A stretch of DNA of 64,000 nt from Clarkia xantiana subsp. parviflora. Taxonomy: Eukaryota > Streptophyta > Magnoliopsida > Myrtales > Onagraceae. Shown piece after piece: positions 1-10,439 of the stretch; the stretch's first letter is position 1; each line of letters begins with the position of its first letter. A program made the translations under genes and the position numbers. The stretch spans positions 2,003,195 through 2,067,194 of the forward strand of contig JAPTYO010000027.1 in assembly GCA_036873135.1 (NCBI GenBank). Direction: 5' to 3'. The notes beneath the pieces were generated by a model. The model worked only from the letters and a program-made list of their open reading frames with translations, was not told where the DNA came from and ran no database searches.

Positions 1-1947
1 AGGACAGTCCCCCCGGCTGTCCCCCAAGAAGTATTGGCGGCCTTCATAACCTTTTGGAATCAAGCCCAGGCGGGCACCATCCCCGAAAAGGCACCCGCTT
101 AAGAAACTTCTCAAAAGGAGGAGGTGGCGTCCAGCATAAAAATCCAGGAGAAAGAACCCCTGGAGAAAGAAATTCCTAAGACTCCTGCAGGAGAAATGGC
201 GAGCAATGAACCTATCCTATTATTCACTATGGGACAGGTGGAAGAGTTGTTAGAGAAAAAAAGAAGGGGGACGAACGATTTGTTGATTGTTCGCGATCAT
301 ACCTCCCATCCTTTCTCTAAAAGGTCGTTCAACACTCGAGTTCCTCCGCAAGTCTTTGCGAGGAACATTGACGACTACACAGGCGAAGGAGATCCTGTTC
401 GCCACATCAACGCCCATAACTCTTCCCTCCTGGGAAGAGGGGCAACTCCGGATCACTATGCAACGCTCTTCCCAACTACGTTGAAAGAAGTGGCGTCAAC
501 TTGGTTCTATGGCCTCCCCGACAACTCGATCGATTCATGGGAGGAACTGAAGGCTAAATTCATCGAAGGCCATATAGGCCAAAGACAGCGCCTGAAGAGT
601 ATGGATTTCCTAGATAAAATTGAACAAGGTTCTGATGAAACCTTGGCCAATTATTACACTAGGTTCCATAAGATACTCCAGCAGTTAAATGAACGCCACG
701 GATGGCGAGTTGATCAGGACCTTCTAGAGAGGTCTTAGAACACAGAGCCAATCTCTTCAGGACAACATGGTGATGAAGCCGGTGAGAAAGATCGATGCCC
801 TCGCCACGAAGGTGAAGAAGTACATAGATCTGGAAAGATCACACGAGAAGTCTCCTCGAGAAATCAAGCGCCCAGTCGTGCCAACAAAAACTGAAGAAGG
901 CTCCGCTTCTCGACCACCTAAGAGGGAAGAAAGAAGAGAGGGAAACTTCCGACCCGGAAACCGTCCCGGAATGAGAAATCCTATTCCCTATCCAAGAAAG
1001 TTTACTCCTCTCACACACAATATATCAGTTGTACTACAGGAGATGGAAAAAATTAAGCTGGATGATCCTCCCCTGGTTAAAAAGGGACCGATGGGATCTC
1101 AGATGAACGATTATTGTCGATTCATCGGGTTCAGGGACACGACACTAACGAATGTGTCGCCTTGAAACATGACATCGAGGCTTTAATCCGAAGGGGCAAA
1201 TTACTCAAGTTCATCGACAAACCTTCAAAGGCTCTAAAACGGAGTCGAAGCCCCAGAAGAAATTCTCGATCTCCCCCTTATGACAACCCACCCCCAAGAG
1301 GGACAATACACGTCATTGCTGGAGGATTCGCCTCAGGAGGGGAAACCAGCACTGCTCGAGAAGTTTATGCCACCCAGATCTTACAAGGCAGAGATAGAGG
1401 GAAGGCGCTAGAAGAAGTCGACCCAGTGGTTATAAGTTTCACCACCGACGACCTTATAATGGTCACCCAACCGCATGACGACGCTTTGGTCATCACTGTT
1501 ACTTTGGCAGATTACAAGGTCAAGAGAATTCTAATCGACAGTGGAAGCTCGACCGATATACTTTTTTACGAAGCTTTCCAGAGTTTGGGATTAACACAGA
1601 GGGATCTCCTGAAGGTCGACTTTCCTCTCAAAGGATTTGCCGGAAGGACCACCTATCCAATGGGCGCCATCAAACTCCCAATGGTTAAGGGAAAAGAGAA
1701 GACGACTCTAACCGTAGATCTGCTCTTCATAGTTGTCGACGCCGCCTCAGCGTTCAATGCCATTATTGGAAGAACGACTCTTAATCCTCACCGGATAATC
1801 CCCTCAACAGCTCATCAAGTAATGAAATTCCCGACACCGCACGGGATAGGGGAAGTGAGAGGCGATCAAACTGCATCTCGACGATGTTACGTCAGTACGA
1901 TGAGCTGCCGGAACCAGAGAGAAGTCATAGAAACGGTGCCCTATTAA
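1..1947 (+). pseudogene. gag-pro: Gypsy-1 gag-protease, frameshifted fragment
   Basis: Gag structural protein plus aspartic protease of a Ty3/gypsy element. Its capsid core is recognisable at about 330-700 (motifs YTGEGDPVRH, TWFYGLP, YYTRFHKIL), matching Gypsy-2 and Gypsy-5. A variant zinc knuckle follows near 1105-1160 (CRF, GHDTNEC), then the conserved HVIAGGFASGG peptide (1309-1347) and the protease active site LIDSGSS near 1531-1551. The frame is broken by a TAA at 100-102, a TAG at 736-738 and a further shift at about 1114-1165. The reading ends at 1945-1947, just after the protease C-terminal sequence FPTPHGIGEVRGDQ. The start of gag is outside the window. Confidence 0.85.
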
Positions 1948-2118
1948 GAAAATAATTTCGCTTATTTTTAAGGCTAATGTTTGTTCTATGATGCTTTTTC
2001 TTTGTAAGATTCAGGACGGATAAATGAATACAAGCCTCTTTTAAAAGGCCCTCCCTTTTTCAAGATATCCGAACTTTTCTTTCTAGGCGACCAGCACTCA
2101 AGAAAAAACTGACTAGGA
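1948..2118. other. Gypsy-1 spacer between protease and satellite
   Basis: AT-rich sequence with no reading frame of note. In a complete Tat element about 5 kb of pol would lie between protease and the 3' region. Here the protease stop is followed directly by this untranslated-looking stretch, so it marks the junction left by pol loss. Confidence 0.5.
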
Positions 2119-3240
2119 AAAATCTGATATCATCCAAATCACTCAGATTAGTCGATGCGGCGTCAAAAAATTACGAAGAGCTCAAGAGTCGATCATCAAA
2201 ACGTCTGATATCCACTAAATCACTCAGACGGATCGACTATTTGCAGTGCAGAAGAACTCAAGAGTCGATCATCAAAACATCTGATATTAGTCAAATCACT
2301 CAGATGGATCGACTACTTGCAGTGCAGAAGAACTCAAGAGTCGATCATCAAAACGTCTGATATCCACTAAATCACTCAGACGGATCGACTACTTGCAGTG
2401 CAGAAGAACTCAAGAGTCGATCATCAAAACATCTGATATCAGTCAAATCACTCAGATGGATCGACTACTTGTAGTGCAGAAGAATTCAAGAGTCGATCAT
2501 CAAAACGTCTGATATCCACTAAATCACTCAGACGGATCGACTACTTGTAGTGCAGAATAACTCAAGAGTCGATCATCAAAACATCTGATATCAGTCAAAT
2601 CACTCAGATGGATCGACTACTTGCAGTGCAGAAGAACTCAAGAGTCGATCATCAAAACGTCTGATATCTACTAAATCACTCAGACGGATCGACTACTTGC
2701 AGTGCAGAAGAACTAAATAGTCGATCATCAAAACATCTGATATCAATCAAATCACTCAGATGGATCGACTACTTGCAGTACGGAAGAACTCAAGAGTCGA
2801 TCATCAAAACGTCTGATATCCACTAAATCACTCAGACGGATCGACTACTTGCAGTGCAGAAGAACTCAAGAGTCGATCATCAAAACATCTGATATCAGTC
2901 AAATCATTCAGATGGATCGACTACTTGCAGTACAGAAGAACTCAAGAGTCGATCATCAAAACGTCGGATATCCACTAAATCACTCAGATGGATCGACTAC
3001 TTGCAGTTCAAAAGAACTCAAGAGTCGATTATCAAAACATCTGATATCAGTCAAATCACTCAGATGGATCGATTACTTGCAGTACAGAAGAACTCGAAGA
3101 TCGCTAAAGGCCTGATATCCACTAAATCACTCAGACGGATCGATTACTTGAAGTTCTTAAAGACTGATCTTCCCAAAGTCACGAATCGACCATCCAAAAT
3201 CTGATATCAGCCAAATCACTCAGAAAGGTCGACGACTCGG
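2119..3240 (+). repeat. 76-bp tandem repeat with two hairpins per unit, alternating A/B types
   Basis: About 14-15 units. Successive GATCGACT starts fall at 2231, 2307 and 2383, giving a period of 76 bp and a two-unit period of 152 bp. Each unit has an 8-bp inverted repeat GATCGACT ... AGTCGATC. It also has a 7-bp inverted repeat around a 15-nt spacer: CATCTGA ... TCAGATG in one type, CGTCTGA ... TCAGACG in the other. The types alternate strictly for about ten units from about 2200 to 2910, then decay. It lies in the 3' untranslated region of Gypsy-1, where Tat elements commonly carry minisatellites. Confidence 0.9.
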
Positions 3241-3573
3241 AAGACAGGTTAGATACTTGTGAAATTTTACACTTCTTAAAGTTCGATTGTGTAGAATTTC
3301 GATATCTATTCTAAAAAACGAGCATGTTCAATGAGCAACAATCTTTGGTATATTTATTGGGAATGATTAGACTTTCTAAAAAAAAGACCTAATAGTACTT
3401 TAAAGTTTGGCGGAAAGTGCAAAAGGGTAATAAAGGAACGAATGAGCAAAGATCGTCAAAGATGGATAAAACCTCCCTTCTTTCACTAAACAAACAAAAG
3501 TTTACATTGAGTCGGGAAGGAAATTAAAACATCTATACAAGCTTCCTCCTCCTCTCCCTAGCCCTAGCCTCCT
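3241..3573. other. Gypsy-1 spacer, no gene seen
   Basis: AT-rich sequence between the satellite and the stop codon of the antisense gene. I see no coding sequence. By position it would be the 3' untranslated and polyadenylation region of the antisense gene. Confidence 0.4.
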
Positions 3574-4247
3574 CTACCAAATACCCTCGAAGAGCCTCCA
3601 CCTTTGAGAAGTCGAATTAGGGTCCATAGCCCTAATATCCTTCACCACTGAGGCAAAGGTCGAGAGAAGCATCTGCCCGCAAGTCATGGCAGCATCATTC
3701 TGGTACGCCTCAGTAGCTTTATAGCTAGCAATGACCTCAAAATCAGATCTCTTGTGCTTCTTCACCTCCGCCTTCAGCTTGGCGATCTCTTCTTGACAAG
3801 AAACCACCTTGGTTCGAAAAATCTTCAGAAAAGCAGCCGAATCATGATAAGCCTCGCTGAAAACCGCCGAAAGAGTCATAAAAATCCTCAAAGAATCTCT
3901 GCAAGAGGAGAGCTCTTCGGTCATACTCGTCAAGGTGGCAGTCAGGCGAGTGAGCTCCTCTTCAAAACGAGCAACCTCTCTTCGAAGATGTTGCCCCACC
4001 TCTACCTCCAACTCTATAGAGGCAAGTTTCCCCCTCTGGAGAGAAACTTCCTCATTCAATTCGAGGATCAATTGACCAACCTGCAGGAAGTCGTGGGTGG
4101 CCTGAAAAAGAATAAATGTGTTCAGTATGAAATTATACCAAAAAGATAACAGCAGGAAAAAACGTCGAAAACCCTTACCTTGGCTTGCCGATGCAGGAGT
4201 TGTTGAGTAGCCTCCTCCGCATAATCAATTGGAAAGCGGGGGCGATC

Positions 4248-4283
<36 letters not shown>

Positions 4284-5693
4284 GGCGTTTACCAGGTGGA
4301 GAGCCAACTCTTATTGGCAATGGAGTGGCCCTCCTTCAGTTGGTATCCCTTCAAAGAGGTGAGTGGATCCCAGTCGACATCCCCCCTTAAAGAGTCGGGG
4401 GCAGAATGGAGCATCCTCCAAGCAAAAGGAGGACCCTCAAACCTCAAGCCTGTCATGGCTTGCGAAGTAGAAGGCTCCATAGGAGCCTTACCCTTTGGGT
4501 CATCTCCTGCAAAAGAAAAAGGTTAAAGAGATTTTATAAGCCTTAAGAAAAGATCGACGAAGAATGAGGTTCTATACCTTTGGAGGAAGAAGGGCCAGTA
4601 AGAATAGGAGTGACTGTAGGAACAGTCTCCTGAAATTTGGAAATGGGGGTGGCGACGGTGACCCTTGCCTTCTTGGAAGATTTGGCGTTTCCCTTCTTGG
4701 CAGGCCTCTTAATCTTTCCTTGAGGGGTCCTTAACTCCTCTGCAGCTTCAGTTGCCTCCCCTGCCTCAGCAGAATCTACAACGGTAGTCAATGTGTTAGG
4801 GGCGATCTCCGCGGCCGCTGCTACCGGATCCTCGGCAAGAGGCACTCCTGTCGCCGCCTGAGCTTCAAAAAGATGCTTAAAAAGACCTACAGAAAGCAGA
4901 AAGAAGAATCAAAAGGCGACTATGAAATGAAAGAAGAAATTACCCAATTTATAGGAGGATCCTCAAGTCGTAGACGGATAGAGGCATTGATGAGGGCCTC
5001 CTATGTGGTGTCAACCACAGACTTCCAGGGAACAAAGCCGGGAGAGGTAACTATAGCGTGAATTTCACCAATAGTGATAAGCTCCTCCGGAGTCAACCCC
5101 CGCAGAGTCGGGGCAGAATCAGGATCAAGTGAGGGAATTAAAGGCCAGGAGACGCCTTCTCGAGAGAAGAAGTAGTAATTCTAGTAATTCTTCCAGTTGG
5201 CATTATAAGATCTAAGACCGGTCACCAACTCTTTGGTCGACTCCCAAGAATACTCGCCATCAGTAGGCCATCGGCTATTGAAGCTACAAACAAGCTCCTG
5301 ACTCTTTCGCAGTTGGTAAAAACACCGAAAAACTCGTAAAGAATACGTCCATTGGTAGACGCTGCACAAGCAACGAAAACCCACCTAGAAACAGATAGCA
5401 TTCTCCGTCAGTTGGCAAGGATGAATACGATAATGGTCGCAGAGCTCTTTCAAATCATCACAAAAAGGGAATCGGAGTCCCATCTCGAGCTAACCTAGAT
5501 ACACCGGGACCTCTCCCTCTCTAGGTCGACATTTTTCTCCAACGGGACCGGCATATCGAGGGTTCTCGGCATCGCTCAGATTACCTAAAGTCATGGCTTT
5601 TATGAAGCCATGACAAGTTAATTTGTTCTTTTTGGGAGAAGGAAAGGAAGGGATAAACCCTTGAGAACTACCTGAGGGAATTTGAGCAGCCAT
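3574..5693 (-). pseudogene. Gypsy-1 antisense gene (Transposase_28-like N-terminal part, coiled-coil C-terminal part), degraded
   Basis: Runs against the element. The N-terminal part (5693 down to about 5180) aligns by eye with the antisense proteins of Gypsy-2 and Gypsy-2b: PREGEVPVYL, then RFPFCDDLKELCDHYRIHP, then WTYSLRVFRCFYQL. That module resembles the domain catalogued as a putative gypsy-type transposon protein (PF04195), recalled, not searched. It has shifts and a TAG after the residues ENAICF. A proline/alanine/lysine-rich linker follows (about 4845-4543). The C-terminal 165 residues (4071-3574) are Glu/Leu/Arg-rich with coiled-coil character. A clear intron lies at 4178-4102 (GTAAGG ... 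TTTTTCAG), and removing it joins the reading on both sides. A 33-base G run (C run on the coding strand) also lies inside the gene. The function of these proteins is not known to me. The start codon is uncertain. Confidence 0.7.
4250..4282. repeat. G homopolymer, 33 bases
   Basis: An uninterrupted run of G on the plus strand. It lies inside the antisense gene of Gypsy-1, where it would encode polyproline. The length may not be exact, because runs like this are hard to sequence and assemble. Confidence 0.85.
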
Positions 5694-6220
5694 GGGAGTT
5701 TTAGCGAGTGACTGGAGAAAAAAAGCTTCTTTTTCAGGATCAGAAGGGCCGGCGGTGGCGACTCCAACTAAAATCCTCTCTTCAAGAGTACACGGTCGAG
5801 GAGAATTGGGATGAATGAAAAAAGCGCTGTATTTTTTCGCCAGGATGAGAGAAGAAACAAGAGCAGAGGTAAAAAAGTGAAAGTGGAAGCCCTATTTATA
5901 CTGAAGAGCTCAGTCGCTTGGGTAAGTTCCCAACGAAGCCTTCCCGAGGTCAGCCATCCATTGGTGCCTTCACTGACAACAAGACCGTTGCCCTGCAGCT
6001 GTCAATAGACTAGCGAGGTGACTCTCCAACTCTCCAAGGAGCTCTCAACGGTCAGAATTACTGAGTCAAAGTCTTGTTCCTAACCTAAAGTCTCCTCAAC
6101 TTCTGTGAACCCAAGAGTTCTATCGGCTAACAGAGTATTCTCGCCAAGGATTAGAGATAATACTCGACTCAAGACCTCCCCTTTATAAATAAAGTTGACG
6201 ACTTAAGTCTCGGGGGCAAG
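5694..6220 (+). other. Gypsy-1 region between antisense gene and LTR, with purine tract
   Basis: No convincing reading frame. By position it holds the promoter side of the antisense gene. It ends in the purine-rich CGGGGGCAAG (6211-6220) directly before the LTR, the expected plus-strand priming site. The same GGGGGCAA tract precedes the 3' LTRs of Gypsy-2, -3 and -4. Confidence 0.65.
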
Positions 6221-7046
6221 TGTTGGGTTATGATTGATTAAACTCGTCATTAAACACAAGAGTCGAGTACGTTCAAAGAGCAGGGAAAGAAGAGTCATCG
6301 ACCTTTCTGACTCGTCTTAACGAGATAGGAATAAAAGGTCGACGAAAACTTATGAAAAAGTCGACTTCCAAAGTACGACTGCCCGCCATCAGAAGAAACC
6401 TTCCTTCGAAGGTAAAGACAGGTGGCGACCTGCTTATCACTATCATTAGAAGAAACCTTCCTTCGAAGGTAAAGACAGGTGGAGACCTGCTTATCACTAT
6501 CATCAGAAGAAACCTTCCTTCGAAGGTAAAGACAGGTGGCGACCTGCTTATCACTATCATCAGGAGAAACCTTCCTTCGAAGGTAAAGACAGGTGGCGAC
6601 CTGCTTGTCACTTATCATCAGAGGAAACCTTATTCCAGAAGTAAACACAGGTGGCGACCTGCTTCAACCGTCATCAGAGGAAACCTTCCTCTAGAAGTAA
6701 AGACAGGTGGTGACCTGCTTGTCACCTGCTTAACCGACTCTGAAGAGAAACCCCCCAAGGAGGGTAATCGCCTTATAAAGTCGGTAAGTTATCACTATAA
6801 ATAGGGACTATTTCTATTTACTTCATTACATCCAGTCAGTTCTAAATACGTTCATATATTATTACTCTCAAATCCATTACTGACTTAAGCTTCGGAGTGG
6901 AATCAGGGGCCATCCCCACCCCTTTTTCAGGTTCTCGCCCCACATAACCTCTTAGAGGAAAACTTAGCGTTCGGAGAGCTAAGTCCGAGGTGATACTTGG
7001 AAGTCCATTCCCCGAAGTTCAAGGCCACGTCACTTTGATCCCAACA
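6221..7046 (+). repeat. Gypsy-1 3' LTR (826 bp)
   Basis: Starts TGTTGGG immediately after the purine tract and ends CCCAACA, a perfect 7-bp inverted terminal repeat. A TATA box (TATAAATAG) lies at 6796-6804. U3 holds six copies of a 57-bp repeat. With the 5' LTR outside the window, the age cannot be estimated. Confidence 0.88.
6391..6735 (+). repeat. 57-bp tandem repeat in the U3 of the Gypsy-1 LTR
   Basis: Units begin at 6391, 6448 and 6505, with further units to about 6735; the later ones are more divergent. Each has the palindrome CCTTCGAAGG and the inverted repeat CAGGTGGCGACCTG. They sit upstream of the TATA box at 6796, the position expected of enhancer or silencer repeats. A regulatory role is inference. 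Confidence 0.85.
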
Positions 7047-7048
7047 AC

Positions 7049-7619
7049 TGTGATCATCTTGTCTTCTACCACACTCAGTAGCCCTTTAATATAAGACCAA
7101 CAGTTAATTAATGGGTAATGTCACATTAGGGATTTTTAGCTAGGTCTAAAATCCCAATTGACATGAGAGGCCCAAAATTGTGCCTCCCCATCCATAATAT
7201 AGCCGGTCAAATTATGTGAGTTAAGGAGGTGAGATTTACCCCACCTCCTCTATAAATAGGGAGTGTCAGTGATTTATTCAAGACAAATCCTTTTACCTCC
7301 TAAGTGTTGAGACTAAAGAAATCCCTCTCCTTCACTCCTCTAGTTTCGGCCAAACCTCCCTAGGTTCAAGGTTCCAAATTGCTTTGAGCAATTTACCCAA
7401 GAGATCCGTCCCTGCTAGGAATCGATAAGAGGCTTTGCTGCGGAGACCATCCTTAACAAGAATCCTTACAAGAGCCTTTCGGCAGATCAGAACTCCCCTT
7501 GAAGATCTTGGGACTACATGAAAGCAATTACTGGTATGTGCCTCCATTCCGCTGCGTAATTATATTACCTAGCATGTACACGTGTTTTATTTCTTTAGTG
7601 TTTTTCCCCTAAACCAACA
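7049..7619 (+). repeat. Copia-1 5' LTR
   Basis: Ends CCAACA directly before the primer site. It has a TATA box TATAAATAGG at 7251 and shares TAATGTCACATTAGGG and the following 400 bp with the LTR at 35773-36363. The extreme 5' end (TGTGATC) aligns poorly with the TGTTGGCATTTGG start of relatives, so that end may be altered. Confidence 0.8.
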
Positions 7620-7620
7620 G

Positions 7621-7633
7621 TGGTATCAGAGCC
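7621..7633 (+). promoter_or_regulatory. Copia-1 primer binding site
   Basis: TGGTATCAGAGCC one base after the LTR end. This is the classic plant copia site, complementary to the 3' end of initiator methionine tRNA. Confidence 0.92.
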
Positions 7634-9664
7634 TGTGTTAGGGAGTTTATGAATTTTGATAAATTGATGTTCTTGAGTTTTTGTAAAAACTGATAATCAT
7701 GAATTGAGTGTTTTCGGTAAAACAAATGTTCATGATCTTCAAAAAAAACGTGACTTTTATCAAAATTAAACATTGGATTAATGATCTTAGTAAATTTTAA
7801 TCTTGAAATTTAACCACTAGCCCTAATTAGTTGTTTCGGTCGAACCACCTATGGCTTACAAAGTGAAAGTTTTAATTTCTTAGTCTCCAAGTAACATAAG
7901 TTAATTTCGGCCGAACCAATTTTTAATTGAAATTAAAATTTTGGCCGAATTTTTACTAAGTGTATTAGGACATAATAAGGGCTAGATTCTCATGATAATT
8001 GTGGTTAGAAACGATCAATATATTTTAGCACATTATTAGGAATATTGATAATATTGATTGATATTAGTTGCCTAAAGATTGAGAAAATATATTGTTGATA
8101 GATTTATATCCCTAATATAGAATCTTGAAAATATAAATATTTATATTTATATATATATATATTTATATTTTCTTTGTGTCGAATTATATATAAATTGTTG
8201 ATAGATTTATATCCCAAATATAAAATCTTGACAATAAATATATATGTGTGTGCTGAAATTATATATATATATATATATTTTGCGAATATTGGAAATTATA
8301 TCTATAATTAATATTACTTGGTGCCTAAGTTAAATTTTTAGTGGATTTAAAACCCTACTTAGCCTACAAGTAACAATTTCGTCTGGTCCACTAATAGGTC
8401 ATGGGCCGGTCCTATTTTGCACATCCGGGTCGGGTTAACCGACCCGGAACAGCAAAGGGAACCCGAACCGGACCGAACTGGGTCAATCGAACTGGGTCGG
8501 GTTCCACGGGTCAAACCGGAGTGGGTCAACCAATTTGGGTTTTCTCAATCGGTTTGACCCATTCGGTCGTGTCGGCCCAGGTAACTAATGGGTCGAACTG
8601 AACCGACCCGGTTTGCGTGAGGGACCGAACCAAATTCCTATTGAACCGAACCGGACCAGACCGGTCGGACCGAAATAACATGAACCAGACCGTTTTGTTC
8701 GGACCGACTTGAGTCAACTGAAAATAGGATGGTCAAATTTTAAATCCAAATGTTTACGAACTTTAAAATTACCTACACAGTGCAATTCTGTTTGATATTT
8801 TCATGTTTTAGTAAAACATGATACCTGTTGTCTATTATGGTGATGGATCTCGGAAATGCATGATTTTGGGACTGATTCATTTAGTGGGCTGAATTGAAAT
8901 TGCTTTATTAATTTATATTATTGCATGATTAGAATTGCGTCTTAACTATGTCAAGCTAGCTGGATATTGCATGTTGTGGGCAGAGCCCTGGACTCTAATT
9001 AACGAGTTGCGGACTAGGATAGACATGCTGTGATGGTTGTTATTTCCTAGAATCCATGTCTAGAAGTTCGCATGATTGATTATAAGCATGAAATGCAAGT
9101 CAGCCCCATATGTTTTAAATTCGAAAATCAGTCGCCAAATATGCATGTTTGTTGTGGAGTGGTCACGCATGATGGGTATGCATGAATGTAGAGGATGTAG
9201 CCGTATATGATAATTTACTTGTGAAGTAGAATAATATATACTAGCTTGAGTCCCTCAGAACATTAGACGCATGACACGTATGCATGATGATTAGTATGTT
9301 TCTTGGGTGTGTCTGCGTATGATAATTTGCTTGTGTAGTAAAATTGTATTTGCATGCTTGAATTCCTCGAAACGTTTTCAAAAGGGCCTTGGGAATGTCA
9401 AGATCGGGTGTATGTTCATATTCCCTGTTCTGGTGAGAGCAATTAAACTGTTTTAAGAGACCGATCTATTAGAAAGAAGACGTCAGTATTGAAAACTCTT
9501 TCAAGGCCTCCTTACATTGGTTCACGGGTGGTCGGGTTTGTTAGATGTCTGAGGAATCATTGCTTGTCGCCTTCTATCTCATAGATATCCGATGTATGCA
9601 ATTCGTTTTTCAACATGTTGTTGTCTCCCTGGTTGTCGCATAATTATCAATGTGTTAGTGTCGA
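7634..9664 (+). other. Copia-1 untranslated leader
   Basis: A long non-coding leader of about 2 kb, AT-rich, with TA microsatellite runs near 8150 and 8262 and the GGGTCGG/CCGAAC motif cluster at 8401-8712. Its last part (about 9180-9660) matches the leader of Copia-3 (about 57600-58080), which supports one family. No gene is seen in it. Confidence 0.7.
8401..8712. repeat. Dense cluster of GGGTCGG / GGACCG / CCGAAC motifs
   Basis: About 310 bp in which variants of GGGTCGG, CCGACCC, CCGAACCGGACC and GGTTTGACCC recur on both strands without a fixed period. The GC-rich island is sharply bounded by AT-rich leader. No reading frame looks genuine. Confidence 0.75.
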
Positions 9665-10353
9665 ATGGCACCGATGGATTCATCATGTTCCAATGAGCTT
9701 CTGAATGAGACGAACTATGACTCGTGGTGCAAACCCATCAATGATATGCTAGATGACAAGGGCCTGATAGATCACATATAGAAGACGATGAGCTGTCCAG
9801 ATGCAGGCATGACAAAGGGTCTAGCATATGCCCACTTTAAGTTGGAGCAGGATGACAAGAGAGCGAAGGAGATTTTGTTGTCTGAAATGTCTCCAGACTT
9901 TAAGGACGAGTATAAGGATGTTCCGGTTACAAAGGACATCTTGGATACACTGTTCCTGAAATATGGAAACGACATTGCTGTTATACTGAACCCTCTTGTA
10001 CCCTCTTTGTACGAATGTCTAAAGAGCGACAACATCATTTTACTTGAGAAAGTATACCAAATACTAAGCATGATCAAACCGCTAGAGAATCAAAGTCAAA
10101 TGGCTGTATCAGGATTCTCCAGAAGTCTTGGCGAGCAACAAGGACTCTTCTGACTGTCAGTGCTTCCGTGCTAGATCTTGCATCAGTCCTGAAATTAATC
10201 GAGATGGAAGAGGCTCGATTGGCTAAGGTTATGAGAGAAACCAAAAGGCCAGGACAACCTGCATGGCAAAAAAGGAAATGGAGAAACATGGGGAAGAAAC
10301 AACAGGCTGTTGACGGTAAAACGTCAACAAAGTCTAAACAAGGCAATCTCTAG
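9665..10353 (+). pseudogene. gag: Copia-1 gag, broken
   Basis: ATG at 9665 opens a copia gag-type N-terminus (NELLNETNYDSWCKPINDML, the familiar N-Y-x-x-W pattern), cut by a TAG after DHI at about 9779. The reading continues from 9788 to 10153 (SPDFKDEYKDVPVTKDILDT) and, after another break, as a basic segment at 10168-10353 (AWQKRKWRNMGKKQQ). No intact zinc knuckle is visible here, unlike Copia-3. Gag would form the virus-like particle; this copy cannot. Confidence 0.8.
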
Positions 10354-10439
10354 TTAAAATCAGGGATAGTTTGCAGGGACTTCAGCCCTCGCCGTATCGG
10401 CGACGGAGCTGGTCCCTGAAAATCGCATGCTGACAAGCT

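Larger units (their letters stand above)
1..7046 (+). mobile_element. Gypsy-1, Tat-type Ty3/gypsy element, 3' portion, no pol
   Basis: The window opens inside this element. In order it holds a gag-protease fragment (to 1947), a hairpin satellite (2119-3240), a gene on the opposite strand (3574-5693), a purine tract CGGGGGCAAG (6211-6220) and a 3' LTR (6221-7046). The protease is followed within about 170 bp by the satellite, so RT, RNase H and integrase are absent; this is either an internal deletion or a pol-less non-autonomous form. The 5' LTR lies outside the window, so no target duplication can be checked. The Tat assignment rests on the gag and protease peptides and on the antisense gene near the 3' LTR. 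Confidence 0.85.

Noticed and set aside
2119..3240. A CRISPR-like array of direct repeats
   Set aside because: The units are contiguous 76-bp tandem copies without unique spacers, in a plant retrotransposon.
4185..4526. Plus-strand frame with a polyglycine run
   Set aside because: Crosses the 33-G homopolymer and lies opposite the antisense gene; no independent support.
8401..8717. Short frames on both strands in the copia leader
   Set aside because: Composition follows the GGGTCGG motif cluster; no homology and no start context.
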